A stretch of DNA of 64,000 nt from Streptomyces sp. 35G-GA-8 (GTDB lineage Bacteria; Actinomycetota; Actinomycetes; Streptomycetales; Streptomycetaceae). Where the stretch lies: contig NZ_JAMHJQ010000010.1 of assembly GCF_023534745.1 (NCBI RefSeq), forward strand, positions 186,001-250,000. Reading direction: 5' to 3'. Below, piece after piece: positions 1 through 7,937 of the stretch (the stretch's first letter is position 1; every line of letters begins with the position of its first letter). A model generated the notes under the pieces. The model worked only from the letters and a program-made list of their open reading frames with translations, did not search any database and was not told the DNA's origin. Position numbers and translations under genes: made by a program.

Positions 1-232
1 CCCCCGCGGCAGCCAGGGCGAACGGGGCGGCCGATGCGACGAGACGGCCCAGCGGATCGGCCGACCCCAGACCGAACCGGACCCGCAAGGCATGCGCGGC
101 AAGATCCGCACCCTCTCGCAGCCGGCCCCACCGTGCGACACCAACCGTCATCTCCCGGTAGGTGTCGGCGATCTCCGGCCCATACGCGGCCCGGTAGCCG
201 CGCGGATACAGAAGCAGCAGCCGGTCGATCAC
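1..232 (-). CDS. hypothetical protein next to PadR, N-terminal part only (runs off the window)
   Basis: The visible ~77 codons begin with GTG at 232 and read VIDRLLLLYPRGYRAAYGPE and onward. The YPRGYR-x-x-YG-x-E-I-x-x-TYRE pattern is the usual N-terminus of actinobacterial membrane proteins that sit downstream of PadR regulators; the visible end (LASAAPFALAAAG-like) starts to look hydrophobic. The start GTG overlaps the PadR stop codon (GTGA at 229-232), so the two are translationally coupled and probably co-regulated. Function is unknown; the remainder lies outside the window. Confidence 0.7.
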   Translation of the reverse strand, partial: MIDRLLLLYPRGYRAAYGPEIADTYREMTVGVARWGRLREGADLAAHALRVRFGLGSADPLGRLVASAAPFALAAAG

Positions 233-567
233 GCCGTCACCGGCGCGCCGTCGATCCCCAGCCGCCGCCGCGCCTCACGGACGGCCACCGCCAGCCGCTC
301 CGTCTCGACCGCGAGACGCTCCCGGCCCTCCGGCGCGAGAGCGAAGACACGCCGCGCCCGGCCATCCACCACCTCCTCCTGCACGACGGTGATCAGCCCC
401 TCCACGACCAGCCGGTCCAGCGCCCCGTACAGCGCCCCGGTGCGCGGCACCACCCGGCCGTCCGTGATTCCCTTGATCTCCTGCGCGACCGCGTACCCGT
501 GCCGGGGTGCGTCCGCCAGAGCCGTCAGCACCAGCAGTGCCAATTCCTGCATCGCCCGCTCACTCAT
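229..567 (-). CDS. PadR family transcriptional regulator
   Basis: 112 aa, the usual size for PadR-s1 regulators. The protein begins MSERAMQELALLVLTALADA, a winged-helix start, followed by PRHGYAVAQEIKGITDG and GALYGALDRL, the recognition-helix and wing region typical of PadR, then the basic C-terminal helix. ATG at 567 is chosen because upstream in-frame codons read as the shadow of the neighbouring reductase. It is coupled by a GTGA overlap to the membrane protein that runs off the left edge, which it probably controls. The ligand is unknown. Confidence 0.88.
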   Translation of the reverse strand: MSERAMQELALLVLTALADAPRHGYAVAQEIKGITDGRVVPRTGALYGALDRLVVEGLITVVQEEVVDGRARRVFALAPEGRERLAVETERLAVAVREARRRLGIDGAPVTA

Positions 568-614
568 TCGCCCAGAGTATTCCGCCCAACGGATCGCCGA
601 GGGCTGGGTGCGGC

Positions 615-1598
615 TCAGCCGTCGAGCGTCCCCATCATCTCGGGTGCGTAGCGGTCGCCGCTGACGACGCCGTGCGGGGCGGCCTTCTCGACGGAGGCGA
701 TGTCCTGGTCGGTGAGGGTTACCTCGGTCGCGGCGATGTTCTCCTCCAGGTAGCGGCGACGCTTGGTGCCGGGGATGGCAACCGCGCCCTGCTGGCGCAC
801 CCAGGCCAGGGCCAGTTGAGAGGGGGTGACGTCGTTGACGGAGGCGATGCGGCGCACTTCGCGGACGACATCGAGGTTCCGCTCGAAGTTCTTGCCCTGG
901 AAACGAGGGTCGGTGCGGCGCCAGTCGTCCTCGGCGAAGTCGTCGGGGCTGGTGATGGCACCGGACAGGAACCCACGGCCCAGCGGGGAATAGGCGACCA
1001 GGCCGATCCCCAACCCCCGCAGAACATCGAGCACACCGCTGTGCTCGATGCCGCGCTCGAAGAGCGAGTACTCCGTCTGTACCGCGGCGAGCGGGTGCAC
1101 GGCGTGGGCCCGCCGGATCGTCTGCGCGGACGCCTCGCACACGCCGATGTGCCGGATCTTGCCTTCGGCCACCAGCTCGGCCAGCGCGCCTACGGTCTCC
1201 TCGATCGGCACGGTCGGGTCGATGCGGTGCAGGTAGTACAGGTCGATGTGATCGGTGCCGAGGGTCCGCAGTGAACGCTCAAGGGCCCGGCGGACGTACT
1301 CCGGCCGGCCGTTCAGGCCGATCACCTGACCGTCGTCGGTGATCTCCACGCCCGTCTTGGTGGCGAGGACGGCCGCCTCCCGGCGTCCCGCAAGGGCCTT
1401 GCCGAGAAGCCGCTCATTGACGAACGGGCCGTAGCTCTCCGCGGTATCCAGCAGAGTGACGCCGAGCTCCAGCGCGCGGTCGATAGTGGCCAGCGACTCG
1501 GCCTCGTCGGCGGCGCCGTAGAAGACGCTCATACCCATGCAGCCCAAGCCCTGGACGCCGACGGTCAGGCCCTGGCCGCCAAGTGCGCGGTGTTCCAT
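615..1598 (-). CDS. aldo/keto reductase
   Basis: 327 aa, normal family length. The AKR tetrad is visible: Asp51 and Tyr56 in LLDTAESYG, Lys81 in LATKTG, and His124 in LYYLHRID; the C-terminal NADPH loop AIPGTKRRRYLEEN is also present. It is therefore a cytoplasmic NADPH-dependent carbonyl reductase of the AKR11/13-like group, substrate unknown. ATG at 1598 is preceded by AGAGGGGAA at good spacing, whereas the longer reading frame runs back over the promoter. It is divergent from the TetR gene at 1684, and two copies of a dyad lie between them, so the reductase is very probably the regulator's target. Confidence 0.92.
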   Translation of the reverse strand: MEHRALGGQGLTVGVQGLGCMGMSVFYGAADEAESLATIDRALELGVTLLDTAESYGPFVNERLLGKALAGRREAAVLATKTGVEITDDGQVIGLNGRPEYVRRALERSLRTLGTDHIDLYYLHRIDPTVPIEETVGALAELVAEGKIRHIGVCEASAQTIRRAHAVHPLAAVQTEYSLFERGIEHSGVLDVLRGLGIGLVAYSPLGRGFLSGAITSPDDFAEDDWRRTDPRFQGKNFERNLDVVREVRRIASVNDVTPSQLALAWVRQQGAVAIPGTKRRRYLEENIAATEVTLTDQDIASVEKAAPHGVVSGDRYAPEMMGTLDG

Positions 1599-1616
1599 GA
1601 AGTTCCCCTCTGTAAC

Positions 1617-1631
1617 TAACTGGATAGATAC
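1617..1631. promoter_or_regulatory. operator copy 1 for the TetR at 1684
   Basis: TAACTGGATAGATAC, a 15-bp element with near-dyad ends (TAACT/AGATA). It lies 19 bp upstream of the aldo/keto reductase start. It matches the copy at 1661-1675 at 14 of 15 positions, spaced 44 bp start to start, about four helical turns. Confidence 0.6.
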
Positions 1632-1660
1632 AAACCTAGCCCCTCGATGACGGATGTCAA

Positions 1661-1675
1661 TAACTGGATAGTTAC
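1661..1675. promoter_or_regulatory. operator copy 2 for the TetR at 1684
   Basis: TAACTGGATAGTTAC; the core TAACT-GGAT-AGTTA is a perfect 5-bp dyad. It ends 8 bp before the TetR GTG start, a position suited to autorepression. Confidence 0.62.
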
Positions 1676-1683
1676 TTGTTAGG

Positions 1684-2280
1684 GTGAGCGACATGCCACG
1701 CGACTCCTCCGCCACCAAGGCCCGGCTGCTGGACGCCGCCTTCACCGAGTTCGCCGCCTACGGCATCGCCGGTGCTCGGGTGGACCGGATAGCCGAGGCC
1801 GCGGCGGCGAACAAGCGGCTGATCTACGCCTACTTCGGCAACAAGGAGCAGTTGTTCGACGAGGTTCTTCGACGGGCGATGACCGCGGGGGCCGAGTCGG
1901 TACCGTTCGACGTCGATGACCTGCCCGGATACGCGGGCGCGATCTTCGACCACCTCGTCGCCCGGCCGGATCTCATGCGGCTGCGACTTTGGAGACTTCT
2001 GGAACGCCCGTCCGCCACCGGACTCGAACCGGACGCCTTCCAGCACAAAACCGCCGAAGTGGCCCAGGCGCAACAGCGCGGCGCCCTGCGCCGGGACATG
2101 GGCCCCGAAGACCTGCTGACCATGGTCCTCGCCGCCGCCCAGGCTTGGTTCTGGGCCGCCGAAGGCTGCGACACGGACGATACGAGCGGCCCATGGTCGC
2201 CGGAGCGGCTGGCAGAGCACCGCGCGGCGGTCGTGGAGGCCGCCCGTCGGCTCAGCGAACCGACGACAGCGCGCCCTTAG
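1684..2280 (+). CDS. TetR/AcrR family transcriptional regulator
   Basis: 198 aa. The N-terminal HTH reads ATKARLLDAAFTEFAAYG then RVDRIAEAAAANKRLIYAYFGNKEQLF, the classic TetR fold (about residues 9-58). The rest is a ligand/dimerisation domain resembling TetR_C_17-type regulators. The start may be GTG 1684 or ATG 1693. It is divergent from the aldo/keto reductase, with two operator copies between them, so it most likely represses that gene and itself. The inducer is not evident. Confidence 0.9.
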   Translation: MSDMPRDSSATKARLLDAAFTEFAAYGIAGARVDRIAEAAAANKRLIYAYFGNKEQLFDEVLRRAMTAGAESVPFDVDDLPGYAGAIFDHLVARPDLMRLRLWRLLERPSATGLEPDAFQHKTAEVAQAQQRGALRRDMGPEDLLTMVLAAAQAWFWAAEGCDTDDTSGPWSPERLAEHRAAVVEAARRLSEPTTARP

Positions 2281-2372
2281 CGGCCTGCCGGACCTTGCTG
2301 TGTGTCACGCCCACGGGCTACGCGACACCCACCGGCACTCCGGCGGAGCTGGGATCAAGAAGGAGATTCAAC

Positions 2373-3038
2373 GTGAAGGTAGTTCTCTTCGGGGCATCGG
2401 GCATGGTCGGCCAAGGGGTACTCCGCGCATGTCTGGAAGACCCAGGGGTGACCGAAGTCATCGCCGTCACCCGACGGCCACTCGACCGGAGCGCTCCCGG
2501 ACTTCGTGAAGTGATCCACCAGGACTTCACGGACCTCGGCCCGATAGCGGCGGATCTGGCTGGGGCCGACGCGTGCTTCTACTGCCTCGGAGTATCCGCC
2601 GCGGGGCGCGGCAAGGCAGAGTACGAGAAGATCACATACACCTACACCATGGAAGCAGCGCGGGCCGTGGCCGCCGGCAACCCGCGTCTGACCTTCGTCT
2701 ACGTATCGGGGGAAGGCACCGACAGCACAGAACGAGGGCGCGCGTTCTGGGCCCGCGTGAAGGGCCGGACGGAGAACTCCCTGATGGCCATGGACATGCA
2801 CGCCTACGCCTTCCGTCCCGCATGGATCATGCCCGTCCACGGAGAGACCTCCAGCACGCGCTGGTACCGGCTTCTCTACCGGCTCACGTCCTGGCTCTCT
2901 CCGCTTCTGCGCCGGCTGCCGCCCCGGTATGCAACCAGCACCGAGCATCTGGGACGCGCGATGCTCGCTGTGGCCCGCCTGGACGGCGCCGGACCGCGCA
3001 TTCTGCGGTCGCCACAGATCACCCAGCTCGGGGCGTAG
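2373..3038 (+). CDS. NAD(P)-binding Rossmann protein (atypical SDR, NmrA/YbjT-like)
   Basis: 221 aa from a GTG start preceded by AGAAGGAG. The N-terminus KVVLFGASGMVGQGVL is an atypical-SDR dinucleotide loop (GxxGxxG at about residues 7-13). It continues with DACFYCLGVSAAGRGKAEYEKITYTYT and FVYVSGEGTDS, typical of NAD(P)H-binding oxidoreductase-like proteins that lack a standard YxxxK site. Enzyme activity is not certain. It lies 92 bp downstream of TetR in the same direction and may be read with it. Confidence 0.82.
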   Translation: MKVVLFGASGMVGQGVLRACLEDPGVTEVIAVTRRPLDRSAPGLREVIHQDFTDLGPIAADLAGADACFYCLGVSAAGRGKAEYEKITYTYTMEAARAVAAGNPRLTFVYVSGEGTDSTERGRAFWARVKGRTENSLMAMDMHAYAFRPAWIMPVHGETSSTRWYRLLYRLTSWLSPLLRRLPPRYATSTEHLGRAMLAVARLDGAGPRILRSPQITQLGA

Positions 3039-3189
3039 GGCTCACGCCCCGGCGACACGCCCACAGCCCTGGATCGGGAAAGGCATGACGACCCTGTTGT
3101 CCGAACAGCCCTGACGCACCCCTCACCGTTCTTGACCGCACTGCCGCGGGGCCACGGATGCGCGCGGTGGGGCCCGTACCGCCGATGCC

Positions 3190-3216
3190 GTGCTGTGCTG
3201 TGCTGTGCTGTGCTGT
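3190..3216. repeat. pentanucleotide tandem repeat (GTGCT)5
   Basis: Five copies of GTGCT plus GT immediately follow the aldehyde dehydrogenase gene and share the first base of its stop codon (TCA on the plus strand at 3216-3218). Slippage here would alter only the 3' flank unless it reached the stop. Confidence 0.85.
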
Positions 3217-4664
3217 CAGAGGCTGATGACGCCGGTCCGCAGATCCGTCATGGCCAGCAGGGTGTGCTTTCCGCCGATCCGGCCCCAGCCGGTGGACCGG
3301 CCGCCGGCGCCGCCGAAGGGCATGTTGATGTCCCAGAAACAGGTGGAGTCGTTGACAACGACCTGGCCGACGGCCATCTCCTCGACAAACCGGTGCGCGG
3401 CCGTCATGTTCCGGGTGAACACCGCGCCCTGCAGCCCGAGTTTGTCGTCGTTGGCGATGCGCAGGAGGTCGTCGTCATCGGTCCCGGTGATGATCGGTAC
3501 GACCGGCCCGAAGGACTCCTCACGGGACAGGAGACTGTCCTCGGGGACGGCGTCGACGACGGTGAACTCGTAGTAGAGATCGGTCGGCGCGTCCTTGCGG
3601 CGGTGTCCGCCGAGCAGGATCTCGGCGCCCCGCTCACGCGCGTCGGCCATGTGCCGGTCCATCTTCGCCGCGACACCCTCGTTGTTGAGCGGACCGAGGT
3701 TGGTGGTGTCGGCGAACGGGTCACCGAGCACGACGTCCTGGGCGGCGCGGAGGACCGCGGCGACGAAGTCGTCGTGGACGTCCCTGTGGACGATCGCCCG
3801 CTCCGTGGCACAGCACACCTGCCCCGCACACAAGTACGCGCCGTAGACGGCGGCTTGGGCCGCCGCGTCCAGGTCGGCGTCGGCGAGGACGACGAGGGGG
3901 CCGTTGCCGGAGCACTCCATGACCGAGCGTTTCAGACCCGCCGCGGACTGGATCTTCGCGCCGGTGGCGGAGGACCCGATGAAACCGATCGCGTCGGTGC
4001 CGGCGTGACGTACGAGCGCGTCACCGGTGGCGCCCTCGCCCGGAAGGATGTTGACCAGGCCGTCGGGAACTCCGGCCGCGGCGAAGGCTTCCATCGCCTT
4101 CAGCACTGTCAGTGGGGTGTTGGCGGGGGGCTTGACGACATGGGCGTTGCCGGTGGCCAGGCCGGGGGCGACGAACTCGGCGAGCATCAGCAGCGGGAAG
4201 TTCCAGGGGGTGATGATCGCCCATGTGCCCACCGGGCGGTAGAAGGTCCACATCCGCTTGCGGCCGTCGTTCGAGGGGAACGTCTCGCCGTGCAGGCGTA
4301 TGGCGTCCTCCGCGTGAAGATGGAAGAGCTGGGCGGCCTCCTCGATGTCGGCGACCGACTCGGCGAGCGGCTTGCCCTGCTCCAGGGTCTGCAGTCGGGC
4401 CAGTTCATCGACGCGCTTGGTGAGTTCGTCCCCGACACGGTGACAGATCTCCGCGCGCTTCCAGACGTTGACGCCCGCCCAGGCCCGCTGGGCGGCGTTC
4501 GCGGCGGCGACCGCCGCATCGACATCGGCCGGCGCGGGGAGCGGAATGGTACCGACCAGTTCACCGGTGGCGGGGCTGATCACGTCGTAGGTGTCGGAGC
4601 CAGCCGCGTCGACGTACCGACCATTGACGAACAACTGCCGGCGGATGGGACTGACAGTGCTCAC
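3216..4664 (-). CDS. aldehyde dehydrogenase family protein
   Basis: 482 aa, full length for the NAD(P)+-dependent aldehyde dehydrogenase superfamily. Visible residues are the oxyanion Asn155 in ITPWNFP, the general-base Glu250 in MECSGNGP, and the catalytic Cys284 in AGQVCCATER; the C-terminal EESFGPVVP and NMPFGGAGGRSTGWGR blocks are present. It oxidises an aldehyde to the acid, consistent with feeding the acyl-CoA synthetase downstream in this cluster. It follows the TetR gene at 4823-5500 on the same strand with a 158-bp gap. ECSGNG in place of ELGG puts it nearer the benzaldehyde/vanillin-type branch than the fatty-aldehyde branch, but the substrate is inference. Confidence 0.93.
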   Translation of the reverse strand: MSTVSPIRRQLFVNGRYVDAAGSDTYDVISPATGELVGTIPLPAPADVDAAVAAANAAQRAWAGVNVWKRAEICHRVGDELTKRVDELARLQTLEQGKPLAESVADIEEAAQLFHLHAEDAIRLHGETFPSNDGRKRMWTFYRPVGTWAIITPWNFPLLMLAEFVAPGLATGNAHVVKPPANTPLTVLKAMEAFAAAGVPDGLVNILPGEGATGDALVRHAGTDAIGFIGSSATGAKIQSAAGLKRSVMECSGNGPLVVLADADLDAAAQAAVYGAYLCAGQVCCATERAIVHRDVHDDFVAAVLRAAQDVVLGDPFADTTNLGPLNNEGVAAKMDRHMADARERGAEILLGGHRRKDAPTDLYYEFTVVDAVPEDSLLSREESFGPVVPIITGTDDDDLLRIANDDKLGLQGAVFTRNMTAAHRFVEEMAVGQVVVNDSTCFWDINMPFGGAGGRSTGWGRIGGKHTLLAMTDLRTGVISL

Positions 4665-4822
4665 GAGACACCCCTTCTGTCCTGCACCACTGACGAAGGC
4701 TCATGCTCCACTCGGCAAGAATTCACTGTCAAGACTGACGAATCGGCCAAGAGTGATCGTTTCGATCCCGCGTATCCGACAGGATGTCACGTGCCGAAGA
4801 GGAGCACGCACCGCGGGGCCGT

Positions 4823-5500
4823 TCACGCTTGCTCCGCGGCGTCCCCGTCGCCGGGGAGGCCCGGATGCCGCGCGCCCACGATGCGCAGCGCGATATCGCC
4901 GTACTGGTAGGCCAGTTGGTCCACGGAGTACTCGCCGTCCTCGTGGAACCAGCTGGCCACACCGATCCCCATGTCCAGGATGGAGTACGAGGCGATTCTG
5001 GCCGACCGCACGTGGAAGGCGCCATCGGCGGCGCCCTGCTCGATGAGTTCGCGAAAGCGGCGCTCGTAGAAGCTGCGACGCTGGAGCAACCGGTCCTGAT
5101 CGGGCTGGACCAGGCCGGCGATTTCACGGTTGCCGACGAAGGCCTCCAGGCGATGGCGCGCGTGGTAGCGGATATGCGCCTCCACGGAGCGGCGCAACCG
5201 CTCCCCCACATCGTCGACACCGGCAACGGCCGCCGCGTTGTCCTCGATGAGCCGTTCCATCGTTCCCATCATGATCTCGGCCAGCAACTCGTGCTTGGAC
5301 GCGACGTGTTTGTAGAGGCTCGGGCCGCGGATGCCCACAGCGGCACCGATGTCGGTCATCGTGGTGGACCGGTATCCCCGCACGGCGAACAGCCGAAGCG
5401 CCGCCTGTCGGATCGCCGACCTGCGGTCGGCCGTGGGCGTGCCCTCCGGCCGCGCGGGGCGGTGTGGTCGCTCGTAGGGCCCGCTCTGCGCTGAGCTCAC
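4823..5500 (-). CDS. TetR/AcrR family transcriptional regulator
   Basis: 225 aa. The HTH spans about residues 25-75: RSAIRQAALRLFAVRGYRST, then MTDIGAAVGIRGPSLYKHVASKHELL, very canonical. The C-terminal domain resembles TetR_C_41/KstR2-like regulators that bind acyl-CoAs (family-level inference). GTG at 5500 is chosen because AGGAG precedes it by 7 nt; upstream the frame reads as a shadow of the opposite-strand SDR. A perfect 8-bp dyad at 5599-5616 and a related half site at 5521-5530 lie upstream, so it probably controls itself and the divergent gene set. Confidence 0.9.
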   Translation of the reverse strand: MSSAQSGPYERPHRPARPEGTPTADRRSAIRQAALRLFAVRGYRSTTMTDIGAAVGIRGPSLYKHVASKHELLAEIMMGTMERLIEDNAAAVAGVDDVGERLRRSVEAHIRYHARHRLEAFVGNREIAGLVQPDQDRLLQRRSFYERRFRELIEQGAADGAFHVRSARIASYSILDMGIGVASWFHEDGEYSVDQLAYQYGDIALRIVGARHPGLPGDGDAAEQA

Positions 5501-5598
5501 CTGAACTCCTGAGCTATCGGTGATTAGCCACTTTCGTCGCACTGAATCGCTGACTATAGTCTCCGCCCTTGACACACCCACCTCCCCACCCCTGTGAT

Positions 5599-5616
5599 GG
5601 CTAATGGTCATTAGCC
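5599..5616. promoter_or_regulatory. TetR operator, perfect 8-bp dyad
   Basis: GGCTAATG-GT-CATTAGCC. A related half site, TGATTAGCCA, lies at 5521-5530, next to the TetR start at 5500. The dyad sits directly in front of the broken acyl-CoA dehydrogenase gene (GTG 5621), so it probably regulated that gene and now the SDR behind it. Confidence 0.72.
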
Positions 5617-5620
5617 TGGC

Positions 5621-5994
5621 GTGGGAGCAAAGGTGTCCATCGGGTTCGCGATCGACGAGAGAGTCGCCGGCATCGCCCGGCGCACCCAGGAGTTCGTACG
5701 GGATGTGGTGATACCCGAGGAGCAGACGTGCGACGGGAACGTCCATCGGTGCCGGCTCCGACCCGCGCGCGCTCGCCACGACCGCGACGAAGACCGACGG
5801 CGGCCGGCGGATCGACGGGCGCAAGTGGTTCATCAGCGGCGCCGACGGGGCGGCCTTCGCCATCTGCATGGCCCGCACCAGCGGCGGCCCTGGCGACGCG
5901 ACCGTGCAAGTGTGCGGCGCGCGTGACCGCGCCCGGGACGGACGTGACGGGCGTCGGCGTCCCCGCGCCGCGGCAGTGGGAGCCGCTGCCGTGA
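5621..5994 (+). pseudogene. remnant of an acyl-CoA dehydrogenase gene
   Basis: Frame 1 from GTG 5621 gives SIGFAIDERVAGIARRTQEF and VRDVVIPEEQ, an ACAD N-terminus. A second frame, starting near 5748, then gives GAGSDPRALATTATKTDGG and RRIDGRKWFISGADGAAFAI, the ACAD middle domain, normally about 90 residues later. That frame loses similarity after GGPGDAT, and a third frame ends RQWEPLP at the stop 5992-5994. The gene has therefore lost its first ~90-residue interior and its catalytic C-terminal half, with frame changes. The final stop overlaps a GTG (GTGA at 5991), a relic of coupling to the SDR that follows. Confidence 0.75.
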
Positions 5995-6023
5995 CCACCC
6001 AGAAACCGAGCGGAGGAGAGCCC

Positions 6024-6782
6024 GTGCGAGACCGACTGTCCGGACAGGTCGCGCTGATCACCGGCGCGACGGGCGGCATAGGGGATGCCATCACGCGCCG
6101 CCTGGCCGCCGAGGGCGCCGGCGTGGTGGTGACGGATGTGGACGCCGCCCGCTGTGAGGAACTGGCGAGAGAACTGACGGCCGGCGGGACGCGAGCGCTC
6201 GGCCTCGCACTGGACGTCCGCGACGAGGACGCGTGGCACGGCGCCATCGAGCGGGTGGTCGCCGAACTGGGCGGCCTGTCCGTCCTCGTCAACAACGCGG
6301 GCATCGCCCGTATGCGTACCGTGGAGACGGAGACCCAGGAGTCCTGGGACCAGGTCATCGCGGTCACCCAGACCGGTGTCTGGCTGGGTATGAAGCATGG
6401 CGGGCCCGCGATCGAACGCTTCGGTGGCGGCTCGATCGTCAACATCGCGTCGGTCTTCGGTACGGTCGGCGGCTTCGGAAGCCAGTTCTCGTACCACGCC
6501 GCGAAGGGCGCGGTCCGGCTGATGACGAAGAACGCCGCGCTGCACTGGGCGGCGCGGGGCGTACGCGTCAACTCGATCCATCCCGGTTTCATCGAGACGC
6601 CCCTGTCGCGCGAGCTGTGGCACGGCACCCCCCGGCACACCGCCATGATCGAGGGCACCCCCATGGGCCGGCTGGGAAGCCCCGGAGAGGTCGCGGGGGC
6701 GGTGGCGTTCCTCGCGTCACAGGACGCGAGCTTCGTCACCGGCTCCGAGCTGTACGTGGACGGCGGCTGGACGGCACGCTGA
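6024..6782 (+). CDS. SDR family oxidoreductase
   Basis: 252 aa classical short-chain dehydrogenase/reductase. The NAD(P) loop is TGATGGIG near residue 12, followed by NNAG and the active site SYHAAKG (YxxxK); the C-terminus FVTGSELYVDGGWTAR is typical. GTG 6024 is preceded by GGAGGAG at 5 nt; GTG 5991 in the same frame is an alternative. It lies behind the decayed acyl-CoA dehydrogenase and the TetR dyad, so it belongs to the TetR(4823) group and probably interconverts a hydroxy and keto intermediate. It is convergent with the MBL-fold gene, separated by 17-bp tandem repeats. Confidence 0.9.
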   Translation: MRDRLSGQVALITGATGGIGDAITRRLAAEGAGVVVTDVDAARCEELARELTAGGTRALGLALDVRDEDAWHGAIERVVAELGGLSVLVNNAGIARMRTVETETQESWDQVIAVTQTGVWLGMKHGGPAIERFGGGSIVNIASVFGTVGGFGSQFSYHAAKGAVRLMTKNAALHWAARGVRVNSIHPGFIETPLSRELWHGTPRHTAMIEGTPMGRLGSPGEVAGAVAFLASQDASFVTGSELYVDGGWTAR

Positions 6783-6844
6783 GAGGAAGGGCGGGGGCGC
6801 GGACGACTGCCGCGCCCCTCGTGCCGTATGTCCGTACGCGTGCT

Positions 6845-6912
6845 GTCACCGCACACGTGGTGTCACCGCACACGTGGTGTCACCGCACACGTGGTGTCAC
6901 CGCACACGTGTG
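6845..6912. repeat. four tandem 17-bp repeats
   Basis: The unit GTCACCGCACACGTGGT occurs three times perfectly (6845-6861, 6862-6878, 6879-6895) and once with the last bases altered (6896-6912). Each copy carries the CACGTG palindrome. The last copy overlaps the stop codon of the MBL-fold gene (6897-6899). The array fills most of the gap between two convergent genes. Confidence 0.95.
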
Positions 6913-7937
6913 TACTGACGCACCCCGCCCACGAACGCCGCCGTGGCCCGCCCCCGCAGTACCAGGACATCCAGATGCGCCGCCGTCTCATTGACCGCAA
7001 GCATCTGGTTGAAGGCGCTGAGCTCGCCGAACGGCACCTCCCGACGGGTCCAGCCCAGCGTGCGCGCCACCGCGTGGGCGTCGAGTGCGCTCTCACTCAG
7101 CGCCGCGAGGCTCTTGGCCAGCCGGTTGTCGTGGTGGCTGAGCAGTTCGGCGACGCGGATGTGCACGCTCTCGGCGACCGGCCCGTGCGCCGGCAGCAGA
7201 CGGGTGTCGGCGTACCGCGTCATCAGCCGCAGCGAGTCCAGATAGTCGGCGAGCGGGCGCCCACCGGGCTCGGCCAGTTCGAAGCCGATGGACGGGGTGA
7301 TGTGCGGCAGGACGTGATCCCCGGAGAACAACAGTCCACGCTCTTCGTCCAGGTAGACCACGTGTCCCTTGGTGTGTCCGGGAGTGGGTACGACGTGCAG
7401 CTCGTGGTCGCCGAAGCGGAGGGTTTCCGCGCCGAGCCAGCGGTCGGGGCTCTCCCACACACTCGGGTCGTAGCCTCCGTGGTCCAACGCCTGGATACGG
7501 TCGGCCAGTTCGCCCGCTCCCGCCCTGCGCAGTGTTTCCAGTGAGCCGACGGGTTCGTCGCTGCGCAGCCGGTCGAGCATCTCCAGGCCCGGCCGTTCGC
7601 CCGCCCCCAGGTACACCCGTGAGCCCAGCAGCCTGCGCAGTTCCACGGCGTTCGTGTAATGGTCGCGGTGGATGTGGGTGACCAGGATGTGGCTGATGTC
7701 GCCGAGGTCGCGGCCGATGTCCGCCAAGGCCCGCTCAAGCGCCTTTCGCGCCTCGGGAATCGCCCAGCCGCCGTCGATCATGACGATGCCGTCGTCGTCC
7801 GCCAGGTTCTCCAGCAGATACACATTGACGGCGTGCAGGCCGTCGTTGGGCAGCGGCAGGGGAACGCGGTGCACCCCGGGCCGCACGGTCTGGACTCCGG
7901 ACGCGGCCCACGGGCCCTGGTCGAACCGCGTTGTCAT
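6897..7937 (-). CDS. MBL-fold metallo-hydrolase
   Basis: 346 aa. The metal-binding motif THIHRDH (about residues 87-93) is the beta-lactamase-fold HxHxDH signature; later ligands are in VPTPGHTKGH and LLFSGDHV, and LLPAHGP supplies another. The ~100-residue C-terminal extension with a helical tail is like those of glyoxalase II-like hydrolases and putative acyl-CoA/thioester hydrolases. ATG 7937 overlaps the stop of the acyl-CoA synthetase upstream (ATGA at 7934-7937), so the two are co-translated; hydrolysis of a thioester or lactone intermediate is a reasonable inference. The stop codon lies within a tandem repeat. Confidence 0.9.
   Translation of the reverse strand: MTTRFDQGPWAASGVQTVRPGVHRVPLPLPNDGLHAVNVYLLENLADDDGIVMIDGGWAIPEARKALERALADIGRDLGDISHILVTHIHRDHYTNAVELRRLLGSRVYLGAGERPGLEMLDRLRSDEPVGSLETLRRAGAGELADRIQALDHGGYDPSVWESPDRWLGAETLRFGDHELHVVPTPGHTKGHVVYLDEERGLLFSGDHVLPHITPSIGFELAEPGGRPLADYLDSLRLMTRYADTRLLPAHGPVAESVHIRVAELLSHHDNRLAKSLAALSESALDAHAVARTLGWTRREVPFGELSAFNQMLAVNETAAHLDVLVLRGRATAAFVGGVRQYTRVR

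Noticed and set aside
3190-3216. Terminator function for the GTGCT repeat
   Set aside because: It cannot form a stable stem; it is a simple tandem repeat.
4823-6856. A 677-codon minus-strand frame covering TetR plus 1.3 kb upstream
   Set aside because: Only the last 225 codons show a protein family. The rest is the antisense of the SDR and of the acyl-CoA dehydrogenase remnant, and the TetR start at 5500 has its own ribosome site.
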